Part shown: piece by piece, positions 25,116-34,384 of the stretch
Layout of the letters: the number at the start of each line of letters is the position of its first letter
Numbering within the stretch: position 1 is the stretch's first letter
Origin: Oceanococcus sp964629015
GTDB taxonomy: Bacteria; Pseudomonadota; Gammaproteobacteria; Nevskiales; Oceanococcaceae
Length of the DNA: 64,000 nt
Reading direction: 5' to 3'
Assembly: GCA_964629015.1 (NCBI GenBank)
Contig: CAZVMN010000013.1
Span: 27,580-91,579, forward strand
Notes under the pieces: model-generated
Seen by the model: the letters and a program-made list of their open reading frames with translations, nothing else
The model's database searches: none
What the model was told of the DNA's origin: nothing
Made by a program: the position numbers and the translations under genes

Positions 25116-27364
25116 AGGTTGCTGTACTTGTTGCGCAGGCGTTGACGGATAATTTCAGCCAGTGTGTTGAACACAAAGGTGAACAGGAACAGCACCAGAC
25201 CGGCCAGGAACAAAATGCGGAAATGGGTGCTGCCGACTTCCGACTCCGGCATCTCCACCGCGATGTTGGCGGACAAGGTGCGGAAGCCTTCGAAGATGTT
25301 GAAATCCATAATCGGCGTGTTGCCTGTGGCCATCAGCACGATCATGGTTTCACCCACGGCACGCCCGAAGCCGATCATCAGCGCCGAGAACATGCCCGGG
25401 CTGGCGGTTGGCAGAACCACGCGCACCAGGGTTTGCCACGGTGTCGCGCCTAACGCCAGAGAGCCTTGGGTGAGTTGTTTGGGTACGCTGAAAACGGCAT
25501 CTTCGGCGATCGAGAAGATCGTCGGGATCACCGCGAAGCCCATCGCCAAACCGACAACCAACGAGTTGCGCTGGTCGTAGGTAATCCCCATTTCGTTGTC
25601 CAGCCAATGCGGCAAGCTGCCGCCGAAGAATGCGGCCTCAATGGGTTGGCTCAGACTCAAAGCCAGGGTGATCGACAGGATGATGGGGATCACCAGCAGC
25701 AGCGGTTGCCATCCGTCCGGAACACGATGGCGCAGCGACGCCGGTGCCAGGGTCCACAGCCAACCGGTCAATGGCAGCGTGATGGGCAGGAACAGAATGA
25801 TCAGAAACACACCCGGCAAATGCGTTTCGATGAACGGCGCCAGCCACAAACCGGCGAGGAAGCCGAGAATCACCGTTGGCAGGGCTTCCATCACTTCGAT
25901 CGCCGGTTTGACCAGTTGGCGCAAACCGGATGACATGAAATATGCGGTGTAGATGGCGCCGGCCAGGGCCAGTGGGACTGCGAAGAGCATGGCGTAGAAC
26001 GCCGCTTTGAGGGTGCCAAACGCCAACGGCGAGAGGCTGAATTTGGGTTCGAAGTCGCTGTTGGCGGCTGAGGACTGCCACGTGTAGTCGGGTTCTGGAT
26101 AGCTCTCGTACCAGATCTTGCCCCACAACGCTTGGAACGACACTTCGGGGTGTTCGTTGTGCAGCTTGACGACCAGAATGCCGCGATCAGCATGCTCGAC
26201 CAGCATCACGTTGGCACGCGGGGCAATCGCGCCGATCTGCAGACCTTTGACCGGCAGGACCTGCTCAGCGAGCTCACGCTCCGACGTGGCGTAGTACGCG
26301 CCAAGCGTGCCGTTGGCAGCCAAAGACATGAATCCACGACGACGTTGTTCGCTGATCAAGGCCTCAACGTTGGCGCCTTCGGCCGCGTGAAAACTGCGCA
26401 CGTTCTGCAACGTGTAGTCGACGCTCTTGGGCGTGCGCAACGGGAAATACTGGGTAATCTTCCCATCATCGGTAGCGACCACCAGCGACAATCCACCCGA
26501 CAACATATCCACGGCCGTAATGGTGTCACCGACAGCCGCGGCGGTGATGGTTTGAATCAACTTCGGTGTGTCGAAGCGCCGGATGTCGTAGTAGTAGATT
26601 TCCGCACTGGCAAAGTTGAACGCGTAGAGCCAGTCCTGCAGGGGGTCCATCAGCATGGCATCGACGCGGCGCGGCAGGGTCAATGTGCGTTGTCCGACTT
26701 CATCAAGGCTGACTGACTCATCGAAGAACGAGGTCGACTTCTCAAATTGTTTGAGCGTGATGCGGGTGTCATCAACCAGCGCCATGGTCAGCTGGTCATC
26801 GTTTTCACGAACCACCAATTGATCGCCAGCAGGCGCACTGAGCCCGTCGGTTCCATACGGGAACTCGATGCGTGGCGTGATGGTGCGCTCACCGTCAGCC
26901 GGGTAGTCCAGACGATATTTGTGCTGGAGCAGAACGATGCGCTGATCTGCAGTCAGAACTGCGATGGTGCTCTTGGACTTGTCCACATGGGTGGCGGCAA
27001 CCAGTGGCGTATCCAGATCATGCTGGAGTGTGAGTGTCCCGTCGCTGAGGTCGAAGAACCGCAGTTGGCCATCCTCGGAGACGCGCAGAGCCAGCTCACT
27101 TTGTTCCTCGATCGCATACAGCAAGCTCCGATCGCCGCTGTCGGCAGGCAGGCTGAACTGGTTCAGCGCCTCCAACGAAGCGGGCTTGAAGATCGGAAGG
27201 ACCACCCACAGCAGGTAGAAGAAAATCAGCACCACGGCAAAGATGACGCCAATACCACCGACGGTCACGCCGGCCGCAGCCAGCTTGTCCTTGGTATAGC
27301 GCCATTTCATCAAGCTGGCACTGGCGAAGACGGTGCCGTCCGTGGTGTCGCTGGCGTTGCTCAT
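25112..27364 (-). CDS. pstC: phosphate ABC transporter permease PstC (long form)
   Basis: A 750-aa permease, much longer than E. coli PstC (319). After an N-terminal span (about 33-60) there is a 370-residue soluble region of repeated beta-strands (LRFFDLSDGTLTLQHDL, STIAVLTADQRIVLLQH), possibly propeller-like and periplasmic. A C-terminal six-span permease domain follows, with the loop KQLTQGSLALGATPWQTLVRVVLP. Paired long PstC and PstA are known in this class. ATGA overlap with pstA. A hairpin lies between it and the porin gene upstream. Confidence 0.94.
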   Translation of the reverse strand: MSNASDTTDGTVFASASLMKWRYTKDKLAAAGVTVGGIGVIFAVVLIFFYLLWVVLPIFKPASLEALNQFSLPADSGDRSLLYAIEEQSELALRVSEDGQLRFFDLSDGTLTLQHDLDTPLVAATHVDKSKSTIAVLTADQRIVLLQHKYRLDYPADGERTITPRIEFPYGTDGLSAPAGDQLVVRENDDQLTMALVDDTRITLKQFEKSTSFFDESVSLDEVGQRTLTLPRRVDAMLMDPLQDWLYAFNFASAEIYYYDIRRFDTPKLIQTITAAAVGDTITAVDMLSGGLSLVVATDDGKITQYFPLRTPKSVDYTLQNVRSFHAAEGANVEALISEQRRRGFMSLAANGTLGAYYATSERELAEQVLPVKGLQIGAIAPRANVMLVEHADRGILVVKLHNEHPEVSFQALWGKIWYESYPEPDYTWQSSAANSDFEPKFSLSPLAFGTLKAAFYAMLFAVPLALAGAIYTAYFMSSGLRQLVKPAIEVMEALPTVILGFLAGLWLAPFIETHLPGVFLIILFLPITLPLTGWLWTLAPASLRHRVPDGWQPLLLVIPIILSITLALSLSQPIEAAFFGGSLPHWLDNEMGITYDQRNSLVVGLAMGFAVIPTIFSIAEDAVFSVPKQLTQGSLALGATPWQTLVRVVLPTASPGMFSALMIGFGRAVGETMIVLMATGNTPIMDFNIFEGFRTLSANIAVEMPESEVGSTHFRILFLAGLVLFLFTFVFNTLAEIIRQRLRNKYSNL

Positions 27365-27400
27365 GCCTTTAGCCTGTCGTCCTGAGTATCGTGGGTGTGC

Positions 27401-27428
27401 AAAAGCCTTCGCGTGTGCGAAGGCCTTT
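27401..27428 (-). terminator. hairpin between porin and pstC (terminator or attenuator)
   Basis: The stem GCCTTCG / CGAAGGC (27405-27411 and 27418-27424) with a 6-nt loop is flanked on both sides by four T/A, so it could work on either strand. It lies 20 bp after the porin stop and 40 bp before the pstC start. The short T-run suggests partial termination, which would lower pstCAB relative to pstS and the porin. Confidence 0.6.
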
Positions 27429-27448
27429 TCCGTTCGGTCGCGTCGAGA

Positions 27449-28453
27449 TTACTTGGCTTGACCGAAGTTGTGCTGAATGCCGATACCGATGGTTGAGAAC
27501 TCTTCGGCTTGGACATCATTGGAACGGTCGCTGTAGTAGGCATACAACTTGGTCGATTTGGCCAGTTTATGGTCCACACCGGCGACCAAAAGATCGGAGC
27601 CTGGAGATTCTTCGACCGAATCGTCATCAGCGCTGGCCCACTGCAGTTTCAGTTTGGTCGCGCTGGTCACATTCATCGCAGCGCTGACCACATAGCCGAG
27701 GCCATCGGTGCCACTGCCATCGGAGTTTTCAGATTGCTGGATGATTGCGCCAAGCTGGAACATGCCGATGTTGGTCTGACCGCTGAGACGATAACTATCG
27801 CGGGCATCAATTTCGCTGTTGACTGCGAAAGCCAACTGGAACTTGTCGTGGCTGTAGGTCACCGAAGCGGAAACGGCATCGGCCAAACCATCGCCTTGCG
27901 CACCGTCAGAACCACCACCGGAGTCGGTGCCCGGGTTGCTGGCGTCGTCATCGCCAGGCACCAGCATGGCCCAAAACTGCAGATTGCCCACTTTCGGCGA
28001 CATGTAGTTGATGGTGTCGGAGATGCGATCTTGACCGCCGAGCACGCCATCTATATCGGCCAAATGGTAGTCACTGAATTGATCGACCTTCAGCTCGGCC
28101 TTTTTGAAAGGCGTGTCATAAACGCCGACAAACACGCTGCCCCAGGTGCCCTTCAACCCGACAACGCTGTTGCGCTGGCGCAGCATATCGCGATCTTCGG
28201 AGCGCAGGCGTTCGTCAAAATTGACTTCATACTCTAGGCGGTAGAACACATCCAGGCTGTCGGTGATCGCATGGGTGTTATGGAAACCCAGACGTGAGGC
28301 GTTGCTGTTGGTTTGGATCGCACTGTCCGAACCACCTTCCTCGGTGCTATTGATGGACACGTCAGCGCGTCCATAGATATGCGGCATCTCCACGCTAGCG
28401 TAGGCCGGCGCCACCATAAGACTGGCCAGTGCCAGTGAGTATTTTGTTTTCAT
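27449..28453 (-). CDS. Gram-negative porin (phosphate-inducible by position)
   Basis: A 334-aa outer-membrane protein. A signal peptide (MKTKYSLALASLMVAPAYAS) is followed by 16-strand-porin-like alternation, early YGRADVSINS and SRLGFHNT blocks, an L3-like loop region (SVFVGVYDTPFKK) and Asp/Gly/Ser-rich outer loops (about 165-190). The barrel ends GIGIQHNFGQAK, with a phenylalanine four residues from the end rather than at the terminus. It sits inside the pst operon between pstS and pstC, so it may be a phosphate-selective porin analogous in role to PhoE or OprP; sequence alone does not show anion selectivity. Confidence 0.88.
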   Translation of the reverse strand: MKTKYSLALASLMVAPAYASVEMPHIYGRADVSINSTEEGGSDSAIQTNSNASRLGFHNTHAITDSLDVFYRLEYEVNFDERLRSEDRDMLRQRNSVVGLKGTWGSVFVGVYDTPFKKAELKVDQFSDYHLADIDGVLGGQDRISDTINYMSPKVGNLQFWAMLVPGDDDASNPGTDSGGGSDGAQGDGLADAVSASVTYSHDKFQLAFAVNSEIDARDSYRLSGQTNIGMFQLGAIIQQSENSDGSGTDGLGYVVSAAMNVTSATKLKLQWASADDDSVEESPGSDLLVAGVDHKLAKSTKLYAYYSDRSNDVQAEEFSTIGIGIQHNFGQAK

Positions 28454-28482
28454 TGTCGTATTTACCTTCCGAGAAGAAAGAC

Positions 28483-28509
28483 GCGAACAGCCCGGCGCGG
28501 GTCATTCGC
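28483..28509 (-). promoter_or_regulatory. hairpin in the pstS-porin spacer
   Basis: Nested complementary arms (GCGAA/TTCGC outside, CCCG/CGGG inside) lie in the 78-bp spacer, followed on the minus strand by GTCTTTCTT. It could be a weak attenuator or an mRNA-stabilising stem after pstS. Evidence is structural only. Confidence 0.3.
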
Positions 28510-28531
28510 ATCTGTTCATGGTTGCCGTGTT

Positions 28532-29497
28532 TTATTTCGCTTTTTTGAGTTGGATGTCAGCGAGCTTCTTGGGCAGCGGAACATAGCCGTCCTTCACCAC
28601 AACTTCTTGGCCTTGTTTGGACATGATCAGCTTGATGAACTCGCGCTCCAGCGGAGCCAGCGGCTTGTTCGGGTGCTTGTTGACGTAGATATAGAGCAGA
28701 CGCGACAGCGGGTATTTGCCGGAGACAGCGTTGTCTGGTGTCGGCTCGTAGGCTTTATCGCCTTCTTTCTTGGCCAGCGGCAGGGCACGCACACCGGAGG
28801 TGCGATAGCCAACGCCGGAATAGCCGATGGCATTCAGACCAGTGCTGATGGATTGCACCACCGACGCCGAACCCGGCTGCTCGTTGACGTTGTTCTTGAA
28901 GTCGCCTTTGCACAGCGCAACCGATTTGAAGTAGCCGTAGGTGCCGGAGACCGAGTTACGACCGTACAGTTGCAACGGACGGTTGGCCCAATCGCCCGAC
29001 ATGCCCAACTCGCCCCAGCGCTGGACGTCGTTCAATCCGCCGCATTTGCGGGTTGAGGAGAAAATCGCATCGACCTGCGGAATGCTCAGCGATGTGATGG
29101 GATTGTCTTTGTTCACGTATACGGCCAACGCGTCGATGGCTACGCCGATCGGGGTCGGAGCGTATCCGAACTTTTTCTCGAAGGCTTCGACTTCACCGCT
29201 TTTCATCATACGGCTCATCGGGCCGAAATTGGCCGTGCCTTCGGTCAGCGCCGGCGGTGCGGTTGAGGACCCCGCCGCCTGAACCTGAATGTTCACGTTC
29301 GGATAGATGCGTTTGAACTCTTCGGTCCACAAGGTCATCAGATTGGCCAGCGTGTCGGAACCGACGCTGGAGATGTTGCCGGACACGCCGGATGACTTGC
29401 TGTAGGCCGGCAAGGCGGGATCCACGCCACTTGCTAGCGAGGAGGTGGCGACACCCAGACCGAGCGTCGCGACGGAAATCAGAGAAATGAGCTTCAT
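28532..29497 (-). CDS. pstS: phosphate-binding protein PstS
   Basis: A 321-aa periplasmic binding protein. A signal peptide (residues 1-23) is followed by GNISSVGSDTLANLMTLW and QAAGSSTAPPALTEGTANFGPMSR, the phosphate-contacting segments of PstS. Further on is GRNSVSGTYGYFK, the second phosphate loop. There is no lipobox. AAGGA precedes the ATG. First gene of the pst operon, with a strong Pho box about 90 bp upstream. Confidence 0.95.
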   Translation of the reverse strand: MKLISLISVATLGLGVATSSLASGVDPALPAYSKSSGVSGNISSVGSDTLANLMTLWTEEFKRIYPNVNIQVQAAGSSTAPPALTEGTANFGPMSRMMKSGEVEAFEKKFGYAPTPIGVAIDALAVYVNKDNPITSLSIPQVDAIFSSTRKCGGLNDVQRWGELGMSGDWANRPLQLYGRNSVSGTYGYFKSVALCKGDFKNNVNEQPGSASVVQSISTGLNAIGYSGVGYRTSGVRALPLAKKEGDKAYEPTPDNAVSGKYPLSRLLYIYVNKHPNKPLAPLEREFIKLIMSKQGQEVVVKDGYVPLPKKLADIQLKKAK

Positions 29498-29585
29498 CGT
29501 TGTCCATTCCTTAAGTTGTTGGACGGGTGCCGGCGCGCGTTAAGGGCGCGGCGGCGTTTTGATGGAGCGCACGATAAAGACGAAG

Positions 29586-29606
29586 TGTGACAGTTATATG
29601 ACAAAG
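29586..29606 (-). promoter_or_regulatory. Pho box of the pst operon
   Basis: On the minus strand: TTGTCAT-ATAA-CTGTCAC, two 7-bp PhoB half-sites 11 bp apart with an A/T spacer, nearly the consensus. A possible -10 (TATCGT) lies about 11 bp downstream. It is about 90 bp before the pstS start and just downstream of the phoR stop. Confidence 0.88.
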
Positions 29607-29641
29607 ACAGAAAAGCCTTGTCGTATCGAGAATTTCTCGGC

Positions 29642-31000
29642 TTATCCGGCCTTGGCCAGCGCGTCGCGCGTGACACTGCGTGCGCTGGGGAAATGGCAGG
29701 TAAATTCGCTGCCCTGCCCCAGCTGACTGCGTATCTTGAGCTGCCCCTCGTGGCGCTCAAGCGCATGTTTCACAATGGCTAAACCCAAACCGGTGCCGCC
29801 GGTTTCGCGCGAGCGCGCGGTGTCGGCACGGTAGAAGCGCTCGGTCAGCCGTGGCAAATCGGTTGGCGATATGCCGATGCCGGTGTCACAAACGCGTAAC
29901 AAAGCGCCATTGCGACCGATTTCCCAGAAAATTTCAATCTTTCCCTGCGGGGGCGTATAGCGCAGCGCGTTACTCAGCAGATTGGAAATGATGCTGTGCA
30001 GCTCCGCCTGATTGCCGCGCAAATTCAGATTCTCATCGACATGAGCGATGAACTCGTGCTGTCCGTCGGACAGCACCATGGCCTCTTCCAATGACGCGCC
30101 GATCAATGCCGGGATATCGACCAGTTCTTCACCGGCATGACGCCCGCTGGCTTCCAGATTGGCCAGTTTCAGAAGATCCGCGATGATTTTCTGCATGCGG
30201 CTGGCTTGTCGGCGCATTTCCTGAAGGGGGCTGTGCCAGGGCGCCAGCCCTTCCCGGTTGTCCTTGTCGCCGGCCTGCACGGCGATATCATCCGACTCTG
30301 CTTCCTGCGCCATCATATCCAGATAGCCGCGCAGCACCGTTAGCGGTGTGCGCAGTTCATGTGAGGCGTTAGCAACGAAATCCCGACGGCTTTGTTCGAG
30401 TTGTTTCATCTTTGTGACATCGCGAGCGATCAAGAGCTTCTGTCCCTGTCCGTAAGCAATCACGCGGATCCATAGAATGCGACCGGATTCGGCGGGCCCG
30501 GCAATTTCTATGCCGGTCTTCTCGACGTCGTCGGCCGCCAGGTAGGCTGCAAACTCAGGATGGCGGATCAAATGGCTGATGCGAATGCCGCGGTCACGCT
30601 TGCCTTCCAGTTCCAGAAGATTGGTAGCAGCCTCGTTGAACCAGCTGATGCAGCCGTCGGGGTCCAGAACAACGGCGGCGTCGGGCAAGGCCGCCGTTGA
30701 TGCCCGAAACTCCGACACGATCGCGCGCAATTGGCGTTTGCGTTTTTTGCCCTGCTTCCAGCGCTCGTAAGAACCGGTGTAGATCTCTCGCCAAACACCG
30801 ACGCCATCCGGCAATTCGTGTTTCTTGGGAGCGTCCAGCCAACGCAGTAACGCGGCGGCGTGCCAAAGTTGCTGCCAGATGAAGCCCATCAGGCCCAGGC
30901 AAAATCCAAGCAGCGGCGCTTCAAACGGCAGAGCCAACAGGGTGCCCAAGCTGGCGTAGCCCAGCAGCCGCAAAAGCTCGGCTTGAAGCGCTCGTTTCAT
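29642..31000 (-). CDS. phoR: phosphate regulon sensor histidine kinase PhoR
   Basis: A 452-aa inner-membrane kinase. Two short hydrophobic segments (about 9-45) anchor it. A PAS-like domain follows (about 95-200). The H-box is NASHELRTPLTVLRGYLDMM, and the ATPase domain has the N-box (NLLSNALRYTP), G1 (DTGIGI) and G2 (GGTGLGLAIVKH). It phosphorylates PhoB when Pst reports low phosphate. The ATG shares one base with the phoB stop (TGATG), so the pair is coupled. Confidence 0.95.
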   Translation of the reverse strand: MKRALQAELLRLLGYASLGTLLALPFEAPLLGFCLGLMGFIWQQLWHAAALLRWLDAPKKHELPDGVGVWREIYTGSYERWKQGKKRKRQLRAIVSEFRASTAALPDAAVVLDPDGCISWFNEAATNLLELEGKRDRGIRISHLIRHPEFAAYLAADDVEKTGIEIAGPAESGRILWIRVIAYGQGQKLLIARDVTKMKQLEQSRRDFVANASHELRTPLTVLRGYLDMMAQEAESDDIAVQAGDKDNREGLAPWHSPLQEMRRQASRMQKIIADLLKLANLEASGRHAGEELVDIPALIGASLEEAMVLSDGQHEFIAHVDENLNLRGNQAELHSIISNLLSNALRYTPPQGKIEIFWEIGRNGALLRVCDTGIGISPTDLPRLTERFYRADTARSRETGGTGLGLAIVKHALERHEGQLKIRSQLGQGSEFTCHFPSARSVTRDALAKAG

Positions 31001-31716
31001 CAGCTCGGCGTGGCCGAGAAGCGGTAGCCGGTCCCGCGTACGGTCTGGATAAGATTGTCTTTGCCAGCCGGTGCAAGAGCTTTGCGCAGGCGGCGAATGT
31101 GAACATCCACCGTACGTTCCTCGATGTAGACGTTCTGGCCCCAGATACGATCGAGAAGCTGCTCGCGGCTGTAGACCCTGTCCGGGTGGCTGGTGAAGAA
31201 ATGCAGCAGACGATACTCGGTGGGGCCGAGGTTGACGGATTGTCCGTTGGCTTCGACACGCTGCGCAGCAACGTTGATCTCAATACCGCCAAACTCGATG
31301 CGCTCGTCGCTGCCACCCGGCACCGTGCGGCGCAGGACCGCGCTGATGCGAGCGACCAACTCGGCTGTGGAAAACGGTTTGGTCACATAATCGTCACATC
31401 CCGTGTTCAAGCCTTTGACCTTGTCGCCTTCTTCCCCTCGCGCCGTCAGCATAATCAGCGGAATATCGGCGAAGGTGGCCGCGGCTTTGAGTTCGCGTGC
31501 AAACTCAAGACCGCTGGTGACGGGCATCATCCAGTCAATCAATATGAGGTCCGGGCGGTGTTCGGCCAGCGCCAGACGTGCGGCAGCAGCATCCTCCGCA
31601 GCTTCAACCTGAAAGCCTTCTCGTTCCAGGGAAAAACGCAGTAGGTCGCGGATCGGCTTTTCATCCTCAACAACCAGGATGTTTTTGCCGCGCATAGAAG
31701 AATCAATCACGGTCAT
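31000..31716 (-). CDS. phoB: phosphate regulon response regulator PhoB
   Basis: A 238-aa OmpR/PhoB-family regulator. The receiver domain (about 8-130) has the acidic pair in VVEDEKP, the phospho-acceptor Asp in LILIDWMMP and the Lys in YVTKPFS. The winged-helix domain follows (about 140-235; LLDRIWGQNVYIEERTVDVHIRRLR, ending in RGTGYRF). The start could be ATG 31716 or ATG 31695 (MRGKNILVVEDE); neither has a strong ribosome site. A Pho box about 40 bp upstream indicates autoregulation. Confidence 0.95.
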   Translation of the reverse strand: MTVIDSSMRGKNILVVEDEKPIRDLLRFSLEREGFQVEAAEDAAAARLALAEHRPDLILIDWMMPVTSGLEFARELKAAATFADIPLIMLTARGEEGDKVKGLNTGCDDYVTKPFSTAELVARISAVLRRTVPGGSDERIEFGGIEINVAAQRVEANGQSVNLGPTEYRLLHFFTSHPDRVYSREQLLDRIWGQNVYIEERTVDVHIRRLRKALAPAGKDNLIQTVRGTGYRFSATPS

Positions 31717-31757
31717 TCATTACAGTCCAATTTGACCCGCATAGTCTCCACCGCGAG

Positions 31758-31777
31758 TATGACAGTGGTGTGACAAT
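31758..31777 (-). promoter_or_regulatory. Pho box upstream of phoB
   Basis: On the minus strand: TTGTCAC-ACCA-CTGTCAT, two PhoB half-sites 11 bp apart. It is about 42 bp before the phoB ATG and 50 bp after the pepN stop. It indicates that PhoB activates its own gene, as in E. coli. Confidence 0.85.
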
Positions 31778-31828
31778 CGGGCCAGGGCTTTGAATTTCCG
31801 GCGATTTCCAGGCAACTGGCGGTCGAGA

Positions 31829-34384
31829 TCAGTGACCCAGGATCCTTTGAGCTTGCTCCAACACATCCGCGGATGACGCTTGCGCGACGATGCGCTGCAA
31901 TGCCTCACGCAGGGGTTCTGCGGCCTCCGCAGCCAATCCAGCAAGTCCGGCGAACGGCGTGATCAGCCGCGCGGCAAGCTGCGGGTTCAGCTTGTCGTAA
32001 ATCAATATCTGATCGGCCAACAGCGCGACACCCTGCTCGTCTTGGCTATGCAAAGCGGACAAATTCAGCATGCCGAAGGTACCGATCAAAGCGCGCACCC
32101 GATTCGGGTTGCCCTGATCAAACGCGGGGTGTTCAAGCAGCGTGCGAACGGCGTCAAGGCCCGCTTGTCCATCACGTGCCGCTTGCAGTGCAAACCAACG
32201 ATCCAGGACCAGTTTGTCGCTGCGATACGTGTCATAAAACGCTTGCAACAATTCATCGCGCTGCGGAGCACTTGTTTGGTTGAGTGCTTGGAGAGCGGCC
32301 AGTCGATCGGTGAGATTGTCACTTTGGTGATACAGCATTGCGGCCTGTGCCCAGGCCTCGCTGTCACCACGGATGCACCACAGACGCAGCAGACATGCAC
32401 GCAAGCTGCGCCGCGCTGCGGCTTGGGGTTCGAATGCGTAGGGTGACGCGGATGTCATCATTGCGCCTACACGTTGCGCAAGCGCTGTATTCAAAATCCG
32501 GGCCAGGGCCAACTCCGTGGCGCGCACCGCGTCGGTCAGTTGTAGAGGGTTTAGCGCCGGGTAGCGCATGGTCAACTCGTCAGCCGATGGCGGTGTCAGC
32601 AAAGCGGCAATCACCGCGCCGTCGCCCTCGCCGTTCATGACTTCGCAGAAAACTTGAAGGTGCGCATCGTCGAGCACTTCACCGGCATACACCGCATCGA
32701 TCATCGACAAATACAGCCGCTGCGCGGCTTCCCAGCGCGAGAACGGATCGGCGGCGTGACGCACGATATGCTCAAGTTGTGCATGGGTGTAGGCGTAATC
32801 CCAGGTGACCGGCGCGGACAAAGCTTCAAACAGCACCGGCACGGGGCGTTCCGGCAAGTCGAAAGTGAAGCTTTGTTGGGCTTGATCGAAACTCAGAACT
32901 TCACCATTGACCATGGCGGCGCCGTTGCTGTCGAGCAGACTCAGCCGGATTGGGATCAGGACCGAAACCGCATCGGGGTTGGTCGGCACGCTCTGGGTGC
33001 AGGTTAACGTATAGCGGCCAGCATCCCAGTTTTCCTGGATGGCAACACATGGGGTGCCAGCCTGGTTGTACCAGCGCTGAATACCACTGATGTCGAGTTG
33101 ATTGGCGTCGCCGTGGGCAGCGAGAAAGTCTTCGATGGTCACGGCTTGTCCATCGTGGCGCTCGAAGTACAAATCCATGCCACGGCGAAAACCGCTTTCG
33201 CCCACCAGCGCGTGCAGCAGGCGAACCAGTTCTGCCCCTTTTTCATACACCGTGACGGTGTAGAAATTGTTCATTTCCACGTAGGAATCCGGGCGCACCG
33301 GATGGGCCAGTGGGCCGGCGTCTTCCGCGAACTGACGTGCGCGCAGGAATTTCACCTGTTCGATGCGTTGTGCGGGGCCGGCGCCGCAATCGGCCGAGAA
33401 TTGTTGATCGCGGAAAACTGTCAAGCCTTCTTTGAGGCTGAGTTGGAACCAGTCCCGGCAAGTCACGCGATTGCCGGTCCAATTGTGGAAATACTCGTGC
33501 CCGATGACCGCTTCAACGGCGGCAAAATCGGCGTCGGTGGCGGTTTCGGGGCTGGCCAGAACATATTTCGGATTGAAGATGTTCAGGCCTTTGTTTTCCA
33601 TCGCGCCCATATTGAACGCCCCGGCAACCACGACCGAGTAGGTGTTGAGGTCGTAGGCCAAGCCATAGCGCTGTTCATCCCACTGCATCGAACGCACCAG
33701 GGAATCGATTGCGTGGTCCATGCGATCTTCGATGCCGTGATCACAGTAGAACGCGATATCCACTTCGCGCCCTTCACTGGTGGTGTAAGGCCGTGTTTTG
33801 CAGGCCATGTCGCCGGCAACCACAGCGAACAGGTAGCAGGGTTTGGGATGCGGGTCCGACCAACTCACGCGATGTCGGCCGTTGGGCAAATCTTCCACGC
33901 TGCTGCGCTCACCGTTGGCGAGCAGAATGGGATAACGGCCCTTGTCGGCCTCAATCTCCACCTCGAATACCGACATCACGTCAGGGCGATCAAGCGCATA
34001 GGTAATGCGCGAGAAGCCGTGTGACTCGCATTGCGTGCACAAAATACCGCCGGCCGCGTACAGGCCTTCCAGGCTGGTGTTGCTGAACGGGTCGAGTTGG
34101 ACCGTGGTCTCCAACACAAAGCGTTGCGGCGGTGCGTTGATGCTCAGACTGGCGTCATCACAGGTATACGCCGTGCTGTCTAGGGTTTGTCCGTCGATAC
34201 GCAGGTCGACCAGGGTCATTTTGCGACCATCCAGGATCAGAGGTCCTGGTGAGGGGCTATCGCTTTGGATCTGCATCGTGGTGTGCACGAGGACATGATC
34301 GTCTTGCACATCAAAACGCATGCTGATGTGCGGGATTTGCCAGATGCTGGGTCGGTAATCTTTGAGATATTGACGTTGTTTCAT
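31829..34384 (-). CDS. pepN: aminopeptidase N
   Basis: An 851-aa cytoplasmic M1 zinc metallopeptidase (E. coli 870). The substrate-binding GAMENKGLN is followed by HEYFHNWTGNRVTCRDW with zinc ligands in HExxH, the third ligand Glu in SLKEGLTV, and the M1 Tyr region (FYTVTVYEKGAE). The frame stays open far upstream, but that part is antisense-like and overlaps the hydrolase gene; the real start is the ATG at 34384 (MKQRQYLKDY), which overlaps the previous stop as ATGA. Confidence 0.95.
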   Translation of the reverse strand: MKQRQYLKDYRPSIWQIPHISMRFDVQDDHVLVHTTMQIQSDSPSPGPLILDGRKMTLVDLRIDGQTLDSTAYTCDDASLSINAPPQRFVLETTVQLDPFSNTSLEGLYAAGGILCTQCESHGFSRITYALDRPDVMSVFEVEIEADKGRYPILLANGERSSVEDLPNGRHRVSWSDPHPKPCYLFAVVAGDMACKTRPYTTSEGREVDIAFYCDHGIEDRMDHAIDSLVRSMQWDEQRYGLAYDLNTYSVVVAGAFNMGAMENKGLNIFNPKYVLASPETATDADFAAVEAVIGHEYFHNWTGNRVTCRDWFQLSLKEGLTVFRDQQFSADCGAGPAQRIEQVKFLRARQFAEDAGPLAHPVRPDSYVEMNNFYTVTVYEKGAELVRLLHALVGESGFRRGMDLYFERHDGQAVTIEDFLAAHGDANQLDISGIQRWYNQAGTPCVAIQENWDAGRYTLTCTQSVPTNPDAVSVLIPIRLSLLDSNGAAMVNGEVLSFDQAQQSFTFDLPERPVPVLFEALSAPVTWDYAYTHAQLEHIVRHAADPFSRWEAAQRLYLSMIDAVYAGEVLDDAHLQVFCEVMNGEGDGAVIAALLTPPSADELTMRYPALNPLQLTDAVRATELALARILNTALAQRVGAMMTSASPYAFEPQAAARRSLRACLLRLWCIRGDSEAWAQAAMLYHQSDNLTDRLAALQALNQTSAPQRDELLQAFYDTYRSDKLVLDRWFALQAARDGQAGLDAVRTLLEHPAFDQGNPNRVRALIGTFGMLNLSALHSQDEQGVALLADQILIYDKLNPQLAARLITPFAGLAGLAAEAAEPLREALQRIVAQASSADVLEQAQRILGH

